The notes under the pieces were generated by a model. That model was not told the DNA's origin, ran no database searches, and was given only the letters and a program-made list of their open reading frames with translations. From Thiobacillus denitrificans (GTDB lineage Bacteria > Pseudomonadota > Gammaproteobacteria > Burkholderiales > Thiobacillaceae), in the NCBI GenBank assembly GCA_002403375.1, contig DHHQ01000025.1, positions 14,621 to 78,620 of the forward strand: a DNA stretch of 64,000 nt, read 5' to 3'. Position 1 is the first letter of the stretch, and the number at the start of each line of letters is the position of its first letter. This document shows, one piece after another, positions 51,583 to 60,476 of the stretch. Both the position numbers and the translations under genes were made by a program.

Positions 51583-52236
51583 ATGTGCGGACGCTACGCC
51601 CTGACTTCCCCGCCCGCGGTGATCGCCGAGCGCTTCCACCTGCTGTGGACGCCGCAGATCGAGCCGCACTACAACATCGCTCCCAGCCAGATGATCCCGG
51701 CGGTGCGCGAGACCGGGGAGGGCAGGGCGCTCGCCTGGCTCAAGTGGGGGCTGATCCCGCACTGGGCGAAGGATGCCGGCATCGGCATGAAGCTCATCAA
51801 CGCGCGCGGCGAGACGCTGGCGGAGAAACCCGCCTTCCGCGACGCCTACCGCCGCCGCCACTGCCTGGTCCCCGCCGACGCGTTCTACGAATGGAAGCCG
51901 GTCGCGGGCCGCAAGCAACCCTACAGCATCCGCATGCGCGACCGGAGTCTGTTCGGCATGGCGGGGCTGTGGGAGCGCTGGAAGGATCCGGACGGCCGGC
52001 TGGTGGAAAGCTGCACCATCGTCACGGTCGACGCCAACCCCCTGGTCGCTCCGCTTCACGACCGCATGCCGCTGATCCTCGCGCCGGCCGACTACGACGC
52101 CTGGCTCGCCGCCGAGACCGGCGCATTGCCGCACGCCGTGCCTGCGGAGGCGATGGAGGCCTACCCGGTCAACCCGCTCGTCAGCAACGCGCGCAACGAC
52201 GTCCCGGCCTGCCTCGAGCCGATCGACGAGGCCTGA
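51583..52236 (+). CDS. HMCES/YedK-type SOS-associated peptidase family protein
   Basis: A 217-residue SRAP-domain protein. Cys2 directly after the start Met (MCGRYAL) forms the thiazolidine crosslink to abasic sites in this family. Other conserved residues lie in YNIAPSQMIP, WGLIPHWAKD, INARGETLAEKPAFRD, CLVPADAFYEW and the histidine in HDRMP. It protects abasic sites in single-stranded DNA. No LexA box is visible right upstream, but the next gene has one at 52263-52278. Confidence 0.94.
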   Translation: MCGRYALTSPPAVIAERFHLLWTPQIEPHYNIAPSQMIPAVRETGEGRALAWLKWGLIPHWAKDAGIGMKLINARGETLAEKPAFRDAYRRRHCLVPADAFYEWKPVAGRKQPYSIRMRDRSLFGMAGLWERWKDPDGRLVESCTIVTVDANPLVAPLHDRMPLILAPADYDAWLAAETGALPHAVPAEAMEAYPVNPLVSNARNDVPACLEPIDEA

Positions 52237-52262
52237 CGCGGCCGCTTGCCCCGGCATCGATG

Positions 52263-52278
52263 CTGTATAAAAATACAG
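52263..52278. promoter_or_regulatory. LexA (SOS) box touching the helicase start codon
   Basis: CTGTATAAAAATACAG matches the SOS box. It ends one base before the ATG of the helicase gene at 52280. It also covers TATAAA, a possible -10, so transcription would start at or next to the ATG. Confidence 0.85.
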
Positions 52279-52279
52279 C

Positions 52280-54379
52280 ATGCTCGCCGTAGACACCGCC
52301 CCCGAAGCCGCGCCCGATTCCGACCCGCACGCCTATCTCGCCCGCCTGAACCCCGAGCAGCGCGCCGCCGTCGAGCACGGCGTGGCCAGCGGAATGGCCG
52401 GACCGCTGCTGGTGATCGCCGGCGCGGGGTCGGGCAAGACCAACGTGCTCGCGCACCGTGTCGCGCACCTCGTCGCCGAGGGCGCCAACCCCGGGGCGAT
52501 CCTGCTGCTGACCTTCTCGCGCCGCGCAGCCGACGAAATGGCGCGGCGCGCCGAGCGCATCGTGCGCCAGGTCGCCGCGAGCCGGCCGCATCTCGCGGGG
52601 GCGAAGCTCGCCTGGGCCGGCACCTTCCACAGCATCGGCGCGCGCCTGTTGCGCGACTACGCGCCGCGCATCGGCCTCGACCCGGCGTTCACGATCCACG
52701 ACCGCGAGGATTCCGCCGACCTGCTGAACCTCGTCCGCCACGAGCTCGGCCTCGCCGACACCGGCAAGCGCTTCCCGCGCAAGCACACCTGCCTTGCGAT
52801 CTACTCGGCGGTGGTCAACACGCTCGCGCCGCTCGCCGACGTGCTGCAGGCGCGCTATCCGTGGTGCACCGACTTCGAGGACGACCTCAAGCGCCTGTTC
52901 CGCGCCTACGTCGAGGCGAAGCAGGCGCAGCACGTGCTCGACTACGACGACCTGCTGCTGTACTGGTCGCAGATGGTCCAGGTGCCGGCGCTCGCGGCCG
53001 AGATCGGCGCGCGCTTCGAGCACATCCTGGTCGACGAATACCAGGACACCAACGCGCTGCAGGCGAGCATCGTGCTGGCGCTGAAGCCCGACGGCGCCGG
53101 CGTGACCGTGGTCGGCGACGACGCGCAGTCGATCTACGCCTTCCGCGGCGCGACGGTGCGGAACATCCTCGACTTCCCCAGGCAGTTCGCGCCGCCCGCG
53201 CGCATCGTCACGCTCGAGCGCAACTACCGCTCGACCCAGCCGATACTGGCCGCCGCCAACGGCGTGATCGCCCGCGCCGCCGAGGGCTATGCCAAGGCGC
53301 TGTGGAGCGAGCGCGCGTCGGCCGAGCGGCCCGAGCTCGTGAGCGTGCGCGACGACACGGAGCAGGCCGCCTTCGTCGTCGACGCGGTGCTGGCGCGCCG
53401 CGAGGCCGGCGTCAACCTCAGGCAGCAGGCGGTGCTGTTCCGCGCCTCGCAGCACAGCGCGACGCTGGAGATCGAGCTCGTCCGCCGCAACATTCCCTTC
53501 GTGAAATTCGGCGGGCTCAAATTCCTCGAGGCCGCGCACGTCAAGGACGCGCTCGCGGTGCTGCGCTGGATCGAGAACCCGCGCGACCGCGTCGCCGGCT
53601 TCCGCGTGCTGCAGCTGATGCCCGGCGTCGGGCCGAAGACCGCAGCTGCCGTGCTCGACCTCGTCGCCCTTGCCGAGGACGTGGCGATGGCGCTGGAGGA
53701 AGCACGGGTATCGCCTGCCGCCGCGCCGGCCTGGCAGGATTTCCTGGCGCTGGTCGGCGCGCTCTACCCGCGCGAACTGCCGTGGCCGGCCGAATTCGAG
53801 ACCATCGAGACCTGGTACGCGCCCCATCTCGAACGCCTGTACGACGATGCCCAGGTCCGCCAGGGCGACATCGCCCAGCTGGGGAGAATCGCGCGCACCT
53901 ATCCCTCGCGGCAGCGCTTCCTGACCGAGCTCACGCTCGACCCGCCGGATGCCACCAGCGGCGAGGCGGGCGTGCCGCTGCGCGACGAGGACTACCTGAT
54001 CCTCTCGACCATCCATTCGGCCAAGGGGCAGGAGTGGAGCGCGGTGACGCTGCTCAACGCCGTCGACGGCTGCATCCCGTCCGACATGGCGACCGCCAGC
54101 GCGCAGGAGATCGAGGAGGAACGGCGGCTACTCTACGTGGCGATGACGCGCGCGAAGGATCATCTGCAGATCGTCGTGCCGCAGCGCTTCTACGTGACCC
54201 AGCAGTCCGGATACGGCGACCGCCACGTGTACGCGGGCAGGACGCGCTTCATTCCCGCGGGGCTGCTGAATCTCTTCGAAGCACGCGTTTGGCCGGAGGC
54301 GGCGCCGGAGCCGCAGCGCGGCGCACCGTCGCCGGAGACGCTGGAAATCCTCGCAAAAATGAAGGCGATGTGGAGCTGA
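52280..54379 (+). CDS. UvrD/Rep-family ATP-dependent DNA helicase
   Basis: A 699-residue SF1A helicase. Motif I is VIAGAGSGKTNVL at about residues 48-60; motif Ia is LLLTFSRRAADEM; motif II is VDEYQDTN at about 251-258; motif III is VVGDDAQSIYAFRGA; motif IV is ERNYRSTQPIL; motif V is ILSTIHSAKGQEW; motif VI is VAMTRAKDHLQI. It is shorter than UvrD at the C-terminus. An SOS box directly adjoins the start, so damage-inducible repair is likely. No Shine-Dalgarno sequence precedes the ATG; the mRNA may be leaderless. The true start could also lie downstream, but residues 20-40 (LNPEQRAAVEHG) must be included. Confidence 0.9.
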   Translation: MLAVDTAPEAAPDSDPHAYLARLNPEQRAAVEHGVASGMAGPLLVIAGAGSGKTNVLAHRVAHLVAEGANPGAILLLTFSRRAADEMARRAERIVRQVAASRPHLAGAKLAWAGTFHSIGARLLRDYAPRIGLDPAFTIHDREDSADLLNLVRHELGLADTGKRFPRKHTCLAIYSAVVNTLAPLADVLQARYPWCTDFEDDLKRLFRAYVEAKQAQHVLDYDDLLLYWSQMVQVPALAAEIGARFEHILVDEYQDTNALQASIVLALKPDGAGVTVVGDDAQSIYAFRGATVRNILDFPRQFAPPARIVTLERNYRSTQPILAAANGVIARAAEGYAKALWSERASAERPELVSVRDDTEQAAFVVDAVLARREAGVNLRQQAVLFRASQHSATLEIELVRRNIPFVKFGGLKFLEAAHVKDALAVLRWIENPRDRVAGFRVLQLMPGVGPKTAAAVLDLVALAEDVAMALEEARVSPAAAPAWQDFLALVGALYPRELPWPAEFETIETWYAPHLERLYDDAQVRQGDIAQLGRIARTYPSRQRFLTELTLDPPDATSGEAGVPLRDEDYLILSTIHSAKGQEWSAVTLLNAVDGCIPSDMATASAQEIEEERRLLYVAMTRAKDHLQIVVPQRFYVTQQSGYGDRHVYAGRTRFIPAGLLNLFEARVWPEAAPEPQRGAPSPETLEILAKMKAMWS

Positions 54380-54397
54380 GCGTCCGCACGGGTTGAG

Positions 54398-54426
54398 GCC
54401 CCGGGTCCGCAGGCAGGTCCCGGGGC
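54398..54426. terminator. GC inverted repeat between convergent genes
   Basis: GCCCCGGG and CCCGGGGC, 13 bases apart, lie between the convergent helicase and hypE genes. No U-tract is present on either strand. It may slow or end transcription from both sides. Confidence 0.35.
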
Positions 54427-54438
54427 TCGCGCCCGGCT

Positions 54439-55443
54439 TCAGCAGATCCGCGGCAGCGGATCGTCCTCGAGTTCGTCCAGCACGCGGCGCCCGCCGAGTT
54501 CGGTTTCCAGGATCACGCGGCTGTCTCCGGCCTCGATGCGGCCGATGACGGCCGCGTCGGCGCCTTGCGGCAGCGCCTTCCAGCGCGCCAGGATTTCGTC
54601 GGCCGTTCCGGGTTCGGCGACGGCGACGATGCGGCCCTCGCAGGCGAGGTAGTAGGGGTCGTAGCCGAGCATTTCGCACACCGCCACCACTTCCGGACGC
54701 AGCGGGACGGCATGCTGTTCGAGCACGATGCCGTGGCCGCAGGCGCGCGCGATCTCGTGGACGACGGTGGCGAGCCCGCCGCGCGTGGGGTCGCGCATGA
54801 ACCTGAGGCCGGGCAGGTCGCGCACCGCCTGCGCGAGCGGCAGGACGGAGGCCGAGTCCGAGCGCAGTTCGCCGGACAGGCCGAACTGCTCGCGCGCCAG
54901 CATCACCGCGATGCCGTGGTCGCCGACCGGGCCGGACACCAGCACCACGTCGCCCGCCGTGGCGGACTCGATCGCCAGCGGCGCGGCCGCGCGCTTCACG
55001 CCGATGCCGGCGACGTTCAGATACAGCCCGCCGCCTTCGCCGCGGCGCACCACCTTGGTGTCGCCCGCGACCACGGCGACGCCGTTGTCCCGAGCCGCAG
55101 CGGCGAAGCTGGCGATCAGGCGGTCGAGCACCTCGATCTCGAGCCCTTCCTCGATCAGCGCCGACAGGGTGAAGAAGCGCGGGTCGGCGCCCGCGACGGC
55201 GAGGTCGTTGACCACGCCGTGCACCGCGAGCGAGCCGAGGTTGCCGCCGGGGAATTCGAGCGGCTGCACGGTGAAGCCGTCGGTGGTGACCATCAGCTCG
55301 CCGTCGAGTCGCGGCAGCGCGACGGCGTCGGCGTCGGTGTCGAGCAGCGGGTTGCCGAGGTGGCGGGCGAAGATGTCGGCGATGAGCTCGCGCATCAGGC
55401 GGCCGCCGTTGCCGTGTGCGAGAAGGATGCGGGTGTCGTCCAT
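54439..55443 (-). CDS. hypE: Hydrogenase maturation protein HypE
   Basis: A 334-residue AIR-synthase-like enzyme that dehydrates the thiocarbamate on its own C-terminal cysteine to thiocyanate, the source of cyanide ligands for the NiFe site. The required C-terminus PRIC is present. Other marks are LAHGNGGRLMRELI, GDTKVVRRGEGGG, GPVGDHGIAVM and RDPTRGGLATVVHEIA. It follows hypF by four bases and ends the minus-strand hypC-A-B-D-F-E series. Confidence 0.96.
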   Translation of the reverse strand: MDDTRILLAHGNGGRLMRELIADIFARHLGNPLLDTDADAVALPRLDGELMVTTDGFTVQPLEFPGGNLGSLAVHGVVNDLAVAGADPRFFTLSALIEEGLEIEVLDRLIASFAAAARDNGVAVVAGDTKVVRRGEGGGLYLNVAGIGVKRAAAPLAIESATAGDVVLVSGPVGDHGIAVMLAREQFGLSGELRSDSASVLPLAQAVRDLPGLRFMRDPTRGGLATVVHEIARACGHGIVLEQHAVPLRPEVVAVCEMLGYDPYYLACEGRIVAVAEPGTADEILARWKALPQGADAAVIGRIEAGDSRVILETELGGRRVLDELEDDPLPRIC

Positions 55444-55447
55444 GGGC

Positions 55448-57691
55448 TTATTGGTGGAGGAATTCGATGACCTGGCCGAAGCTTAACCCGGCGTCGTTCA
55501 CCGGGAGTCGGCGGGGGAAGCGGGCGTCGAAGCCGGCGGCCTGCAGCCCGCGAATCGCGGCCTCGGCGAGCACGCGGTTCTGGAACACGCCGCCGGTGAG
55601 ACCGACCGTCGCGATGCCGCTCGCTTCGCGCAAGCGCAGTGCCTGGTCGACCAGCGCCTGCGCGAGGCTCGCATGGAAGGCTGCCGCGCGCTCGCCGGCC
55701 GGCCGCGCGGCGTCGGCGAGCATCGGCAGCAGCGGTGCCCAGTCGCTGCGCCACACGCCGGCCGGGTCGCGTGCAAGCGGCAGCGGGACGACTTCGGCAT
55801 CACCGGTCGCCGCGACCGCCTCGAGCCGCATCGGGCCTTCGCCCTCGAAGCTCGCGTGGGTGCAGACCCCGGCGAGTGCGGCCGCGGCGTCGAACAGGCG
55901 GCCGGCCGAGCTGCTGGCGGGGCTGTTGACGCCGGCCGCCCACGCGTCGTGCAGCGGGCCCGGCGCAAAGGGCGCGTCGGCGCCGGTTTCCCACAGCAGC
56001 GCCGCCGCGGCGCGCCACGGCTCGCGTCCCGCCTTGTCGCCGCCGGGCAGGCGAAACGGGCGCAACGAGGCCGCGCGGGTCCAACGGCCCGGCGCGCCGG
56101 TGAAGGCTTCGCCGCCCCACAGGCCGCCATCCGCGCCGAGACCGACGCCGTCCCAGGCGAACACGATCCAGTCCTTCGCATCGGGAAACTCCCACGCCAG
56201 TGCCGACGCGTGGGCGTGGTGGTGCCAGATTTCAGAAAGCGGCAGTCCGCTTTCGCGCGCGAAGCGGCGATAGCCGAAGCCGGGATGGCGGTCGACGACG
56301 AGGCGCCTGGCCTCGACCTGGTACAGCCGCTGCAGGTCGGCCGCGACCTGCGCCAGCGTGTCGAGGCTGCGCGGCGTGTCGAGTTCGCCGATGTGCGGCG
56401 AGACGACGGCGCGCGTGCCCCAGGCGAGGCAGACGGTGTTCTTCATGTGGCTGCCGAGCGCGAGCACGGGCTCGGCGAGCGGCGCGGGCAGTTCCAGTTC
56501 CAGCGGCGCGCTGCCGCGCCCCAGGCGCAGCGGGCGCGGGCTGCCTGCGATGACGCGGTACACCGGGTCGTCGGCCGGGCGCACGATCGGGCGGTCGTGG
56601 TGCAGGAAGGCGTCGGCGAGGCGGGCGAGTCGCGCCTGCGCCTCGGCGGGGTCGGTCAGCACCGGCTCGCCGGAGAGGTTGCCCGAGGTCGCGACCAGCG
56701 GCCCGCCGAAGTCCGCGAGCAGCAGCGCATGCAGCGGCGAGTAGGGCAGCAGGCAGCCGATCTCGGCAAGGCCGGGCGCGACGAGGCCGGAGAGCGCGGC
56801 TTCGTCGCGCTTCGCCAGCAGCACGATCGGCCGCTCGGGCGAGGCGAGCAGGGCTTCGCGTTCGGGCGTCGTGGAAACGGCGTCGCGCAGCGCTTCGAGG
56901 TCGCCGAACATCACCGCCAGCGGCTTGGCAGGGCGCGATTTTCTCGCGCGCAGCGCGGCGACGGCGGCGTCGTCGCGCGCGTCGCACATCAGGTGATAGC
57001 CGCCGACGCCCTTCACCGCGACGATCCTGCCGGCGCGCAGGGCGGCGACGGCCGCGGCGAGCGCGGCCTCGTCACCGGGGAGGAGGGCTTCGCCGATGAC
57101 GACATGCAGGTGCGGCCCGCATACCGGGCACGCGATCGGCTCGGCGTGGAAGCGGCGGTCGAGCGGATTTTCGTATTCGGCACGACAGTCCGGGCACAGT
57201 GCGAAATCGCGCATCGCGGTGTTCGGGCGGTCGTAGGGCAGGGCGGTGATCAGCGTGTAGCGCGGGCCGCACTGGGTGCAGTTGATGAAGGGATAGCGAA
57301 ATCGGCGGTTGGCGGGGTCGTTGAGCTCGGCGAGGCAGTCGGCGCAGACGAAGCCGTCGGCCGGCAGATGAACGTCGGCCTGGCTCGATGCGGCGCTGTC
57401 GAGGATGCTGAAGGCGCCGTACCGCTCGGGCGGGCAGTCGCGGACGCTGAGCGGGCCGGGCGCCGACAGCGGCGGCGCCTCGCTGACCAGGGAAGCGGTG
57501 AAGCGCTGCAGTCGCGCCGGCGCGCCTTCGGCATGGATCTCGACCGCACCGTTGGTGTTGCGCACCCAGCCGGTGATGCCGTGCTGCTGCGCCAGGCGGT
57601 AGACGAAGGGCCGGAATCCCACGCCCTGCACCTTCCCGCCGAGGGTGATGCGGCAGGCGCCCTGTTCGGAAAGCGTCGGAGAGCCAGTCAT
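55448..57691 (-). CDS. hypF: Carbamoyltransferase HypF
   Basis: A 747-residue enzyme that makes carbamoyl-AMP and carbamoylates HypE. It has an N-terminal acylphosphatase-like domain (GKVQGVGFRPFVYRLAQQHG), two zinc-finger-like cysteine motifs (FVCADCLAELND with NCTQCGPRY, and CPDCRAEYEN with CPVCGPHL), a YrdC-like domain (about residues 190-370, RIVAVKGVGGYHLMCDA) and a C-terminal Kae1-like domain with HHAHASALAWEF. The ATG at 57691 fits the family start; its ribosome site is weak, and a repeat related to the one in dnaE2 lies just upstream. Confidence 0.95.
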   Translation of the reverse strand: MTGSPTLSEQGACRITLGGKVQGVGFRPFVYRLAQQHGITGWVRNTNGAVEIHAEGAPARLQRFTASLVSEAPPLSAPGPLSVRDCPPERYGAFSILDSAASSQADVHLPADGFVCADCLAELNDPANRRFRYPFINCTQCGPRYTLITALPYDRPNTAMRDFALCPDCRAEYENPLDRRFHAEPIACPVCGPHLHVVIGEALLPGDEAALAAAVAALRAGRIVAVKGVGGYHLMCDARDDAAVAALRARKSRPAKPLAVMFGDLEALRDAVSTTPEREALLASPERPIVLLAKRDEAALSGLVAPGLAEIGCLLPYSPLHALLLADFGGPLVATSGNLSGEPVLTDPAEAQARLARLADAFLHHDRPIVRPADDPVYRVIAGSPRPLRLGRGSAPLELELPAPLAEPVLALGSHMKNTVCLAWGTRAVVSPHIGELDTPRSLDTLAQVAADLQRLYQVEARRLVVDRHPGFGYRRFARESGLPLSEIWHHHAHASALAWEFPDAKDWIVFAWDGVGLGADGGLWGGEAFTGAPGRWTRAASLRPFRLPGGDKAGREPWRAAAALLWETGADAPFAPGPLHDAWAAGVNSPASSSAGRLFDAAAALAGVCTHASFEGEGPMRLEAVAATGDAEVVPLPLARDPAGVWRSDWAPLLPMLADAARPAGERAAAFHASLAQALVDQALRLREASGIATVGLTGGVFQNRVLAEAAIRGLQAAGFDARFPRRLPVNDAGLSFGQVIEFLHQ

Positions 57692-57699
57692 TTGTTGTT

Positions 57700-57744
57700 C
57701 GTCAGTGCGAGCAGCCGAGGGCATGAACGGAGCGAGGCAATCGG
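57700..57744. repeat. GTCAGTGCGAG...GCAATCGGG repeat between hypD and hypF
   Basis: GTCAGTGCGAG near 57701 and GAGGCAATCGGG near 57733-57744 form a unit related to the second part of the dnaE2 insert (46048-46086). It lies in the 129-bp hypD-hypF gap, the only real gap in the hyp operon. Confidence 0.55.
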
Positions 57745-57820
57745 GCGTCTGGCCGGGCGCGAACGGCCGGGTTGCCGCACCGCTATGTGGCTCGCGACGA
57801 CGCGCTATCCGATCGCACGC

Positions 57821-58918
57821 TCAGGCATCGGCAGGAACGCGCACGCCGCCCGCCCACCAGATGCGGCAGGCGCCTTCGTCCGACACCATGCAGGGGCCGA
57901 CCGGGTTTCTGGGCGTGCAAGCCTTGCCGTAGATGCGGCACTGGTCGGGATAGATCCTGCCGAGCACGACCTGTGCGCAGTCGCAGCCGGGCGGCATCTC
58001 GCCGGCGCGACGGCGCTCCGGGTCGCCGTGGTCGGGGAACAGCACCCGCGCGTCGTGCTTCGCATACGCGGGCTTCAGCGCGTAGCCGGATTGCGGAATG
58101 ACGCCGATGCCGCGCCAGTTGGCGTCGACGACGTCGAGCATGTCGTGCATGAACCGCTGCGCGGTCGGATTGCCGCCCGGGTGGGCGACTTCCGTGTAGC
58201 AGTTGTCGAGGAAGCGCTCGCCGGTTTTCAGCTGCCGCAGCACCGAATGGAACGAGGCGAGCAGCGACTCGGTGCCGAAGCCGGCGACCGCGCACGGGAT
58301 CTCGTGCCGGTCCACGACGAAGCTCCATTCTTGCGGCCCCATCACGGTGGCGACGTGGCCCGGCGCGACCAGCGCGTCGAAGCCGGGGGCACCGGAGTCG
58401 AGGAGCATCGCGACGGCCGGCCAGGTCAGCCGGCCGGACAGCAGGACGGAAAGATTGTCGGGAATGCCTTCTGCAAGCATCGCTGCGGTCGGTGCGGTGG
58501 TGGTCTCGAAGCCGGCGGCGAAGAACACCACCGCGCGATCCGGGTTCTCGAGGGCGATCCTCCGCGCGTCGAGCGGGCTCGCGATCGGCCGCACGTCGGC
58601 GCCGGCGGCCTGCGCCTCGGCGAGCGAGCGCACCTCGCCCTTCCTGACGTTGACCGGCACGCGCAGCATGTCGCCGTAGGCGACGAGGATGACGCGGTCC
58701 TGCAGCGCCAGCTGGATCGCCTGGTAGACGTCTTCCTCGGGGCACACGCACACCGGGCAGCCGGGGCCGGGAACGAGCTCGAGCCACTTCGGCAGCGCGC
58801 CGCGCAGGCCGGCGTGGGTGATCGAACGCTCGTGGCCGCCGCACACGTTCATGATCTTGACCGTGCGGTCGAATTCGAGGGCGTGGAGCTTCTCCAGCCA
58901 GGCGCGGGCGTCAATCAT
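57821..58918 (-). CDS. hypD: Hydrogenase maturation protein HypD
   Basis: A 365-residue Fe-S scaffold that, with HypC, assembles the Fe(CN)2CO unit. Conserved motifs are NVCGGHERSITHAGLRGALP (about residues 24-43), GPGCPVCVCP (about 50-60), AAGFETTTAPTAA, GFGTESLL, and cluster cysteines in PPGCDCAQVVLG and CRIYGKACTP. The ATG overlaps the hypB stop as ATGA. The 129 bp to hypF contain a dispersed repeat. Confidence 0.96.
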   Translation of the reverse strand: MIDARAWLEKLHALEFDRTVKIMNVCGGHERSITHAGLRGALPKWLELVPGPGCPVCVCPEEDVYQAIQLALQDRVILVAYGDMLRVPVNVRKGEVRSLAEAQAAGADVRPIASPLDARRIALENPDRAVVFFAAGFETTTAPTAAMLAEGIPDNLSVLLSGRLTWPAVAMLLDSGAPGFDALVAPGHVATVMGPQEWSFVVDRHEIPCAVAGFGTESLLASFHSVLRQLKTGERFLDNCYTEVAHPGGNPTAQRFMHDMLDVVDANWRGIGVIPQSGYALKPAYAKHDARVLFPDHGDPERRRAGEMPPGCDCAQVVLGRIYPDQCRIYGKACTPRNPVGPCMVSDEGACRIWWAGGVRVPADA

Positions 58919-59724
58919 CAGGCGGTGGCACTGTGGAATTTCTGGCCGTCGGGCTGGATCGCCGGGCGGCGCGACTGGCCGACGGCGACCCGCGCGCGCT
59001 GCGCGGCGAGCTGCTCGCGCAGCCAGGCAAGCCAGGCGTCCATGCCGAGATCCTTGCGTGCCGAGAGCCGCATCACCGGCGCCGGGTTGGCGAGCTTGCG
59101 CAGGTGCGCCTCGGCCTTGTCGGGATCGAAGTCGTCGAGCACCGCGAGCAGGTCGGTCTTGGTGACGAGCATGGCGTCGGCGGCGCGGAACATCACCGGG
59201 TACTTGGCCGGCTTGTCGTCGCCCTCGGTGACCGAGAGCAGGGTGACGTTGAGGTGCTGGCCGAGGTCGAAGCTCGCCGGGCACACCAGGTTGCCGACGT
59301 TCTCGATGAACAGGAGGTCGACGCCGTCGAGCGTCATGTGATGCAGCGCGTCGTGCACCAGGTGCGCGTCGAGGTGGCAGGCGGTGCCGGTGACGATCTG
59401 GTGCGCCTGCACGCCCTTGGCGCGGATGCGCTCGGCGTCGTTCTCGGTCTCGAGGTCGCCCTCGATCACGGCGCAGGTGAATTCGTCCTTGAGCGCCACG
59501 AGCGTCGCCTCGAGCAGCGCGGTCTTGCCGGAGCCGGGCGAGGACATCAGGTTGATCGCGAGGATGCCGCGGCGGTCGAAATGCTCGCGGTTGTGGCTCG
59601 CCTGGTCGTCGTTCTTCTGCAGCAGTCCTTTGAGCACCGAGACCGCGGTCGCGCCGCGGGCGACGGGCTTGTACGCGAGGTGCTGGTTGCCGGGAGTGAG
59701 GTTGCAGCCGCAGGTATCACACAT
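58918..59724 (-). CDS. hypB: Hydrogenase/Ni insertion GTPase HypB
   Basis: A 268-residue GTPase that delivers nickel with HypA. The N-terminus has the high-affinity metal motif CDTCGC (residues 2-7), without a long histidine-rich stretch. The P-loop is MSSPGSGKTALL at about residues 60-71; other parts are EGDLETENDAERI, CHLDAHLVHDAL (metal-binding Cys/His in the G domain) and TKTDLL. It overlaps hypD at its 3' end and lies 17 bp after hypA. Confidence 0.96.
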   Translation of the reverse strand: MCDTCGCNLTPGNQHLAYKPVARGATAVSVLKGLLQKNDDQASHNREHFDRRGILAINLMSSPGSGKTALLEATLVALKDEFTCAVIEGDLETENDAERIRAKGVQAHQIVTGTACHLDAHLVHDALHHMTLDGVDLLFIENVGNLVCPASFDLGQHLNVTLLSVTEGDDKPAKYPVMFRAADAMLVTKTDLLAVLDDFDPDKAEAHLRKLANPAPVMRLSARKDLGMDAWLAWLREQLAAQRARVAVGQSRRPAIQPDGQKFHSATA

Positions 59725-59728
59725 TTTT

Positions 59729-59760
59729 CAGGAGCCAGGGGTCAGGATTCAGGGGTGAGG
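59729..59760. repeat. GGATTCAGGGG repeat at the end of hypA
   Basis: CCAGGGGTCAGGATTCAGGGG is related to the copies at 26647-26756 and 45981-46013. It supplies the last codons and the stop of hypA (SLTPES, TGA) and fills the hypA-hypB gap. Confidence 0.7.
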
Positions 59761-60110
59761 GAGGGCGCTGTTTCGAGTTCGACGCTCTCGAGCAGCAGTT
59801 CGTCGCCGCTGATGACTTGCGTGTGCCAGTCGCCGCACGCGCCGCAGAGCAGGCGGTTCATCGCGGCCTCTGTCTCGGCGCCGCAGGTGCGGCAGCGCAC
59901 GGTGACCGGTGCGGCGACGCAGTCGAGTTCGGCGTGTTCCATGCGGCGGCCGGCGGCGGCGAGCGGAAACGCCGTCGCCAGCAGTTCGGGCACGACGCCA
60001 GCCAGCGGACCGATGCGCACGCGGATCAGCGTGGCGCGGGTCGCATGATGCTGGTCGATCACGGCATCGACCTGCTCGACCAGCGCCTGCGCGACCGCGA
60101 GCTCATGCAC
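59742..60110 (-). CDS. hypA: Nickel chaperone HypA
   Basis: A 122-residue nickel-binding protein. The start is GTG at 60110, giving (M)HELAVAQALVEQV with the conserved His2 for nickel; the ATG two bases downstream is out of frame. The zinc site appears as CRTCGAE and CGACG at about residues 73-95. It overlaps hypC by eight bases. The C-terminus (SLTPES) is encoded by a dispersed repeat, so it has probably changed from the ancestral ending. Confidence 0.93.
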   Translation of the reverse strand: MHELAVAQALVEQVDAVIDQHHATRATLIRVRIGPLAGVVPELLATAFPLAAAGRRMEHAELDCVAAPVTVRCRTCGAETEAAMNRLLCGACGDWHTQVISGDELLLESVELETAPSLTPES

Positions 60111-60333
60111 CGCTTTCCTCCAGGATCTGGTCGAGCAGTTCCCACGAACTGCGCGCATCGGCCTCGGTGACCTTCTGGATCGCGTAGCCGACGTGCACCA
60201 TCACGAAGTCGCCGACGATGGGCGGCTCGTCCTGCATCATGAACAGGCTGACGTCGCGCCACACGCCCTTGGCCTGGCAGCGCGCGGTGAAGCCGTCGAT
60301 GGATTCGATCTGCATGGGGATGGCAAGGCACAT
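60103..60333 (-). CDS. hypC: Hydrogenase maturation chaperone HypC
   Basis: A 76-residue HypC/HupF chaperone. MCLAIPMQIES with the essential Cys2 is at the N-terminus, GDFVMVHVGYAIQKV in the middle, and a helical C-terminus. The ATG at 60333 is chosen because it puts Cys in position two; the frame extends upstream by three codons only. It is the first gene of the hyp operon, with TATACT about 30 bases upstream on the minus strand. Confidence 0.95.
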   Translation of the reverse strand: MCLAIPMQIESIDGFTARCQAKGVWRDVSLFMMQDEPPIVGDFVMVHVGYAIQKVTEADARSSWELLDQILEESGA

Positions 60334-60414
60334 GGGAGGCAATCGGTGACTACACTGAATCGAGTATACGGGATTTGCCTGCCGCCACCCGTTTCAGAAT
60401 ATTACAGAATTATT

Positions 60415-60455
60415 ATTAACAATCAGATGCTTGAGCGAAACACTTGGTTGTTAAT
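60415..60455. repeat. Inverted repeat in the hyp/hup divergent promoter
   Basis: ATTAACAA (60415-60422) and TTGTTAAT (60448-60455) are perfect 8-bp arms 25 bases apart in an AT-rich interval, the right arm lying on the -35 of hupD. Near it, CAGAAT is repeated directly at 60395 and 60405. It may bind a hydrogenase regulator. Confidence 0.45.
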
Positions 60456-60476
60456 GTTAGGAACAACTGCTAGATT
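60448..60476 (+). promoter_or_regulatory. Sigma70-like promoter of hupD
   Basis: TTGTTA (60448-60453) and TAGATT (60471-60476) are exactly 17 bp apart. The expected start falls at about 60483, the A of the hupD ATG, and no Shine-Dalgarno sequence lies before that ATG. No sigma54-type (TGGC-N9-TGC) site is seen. Confidence 0.5.
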
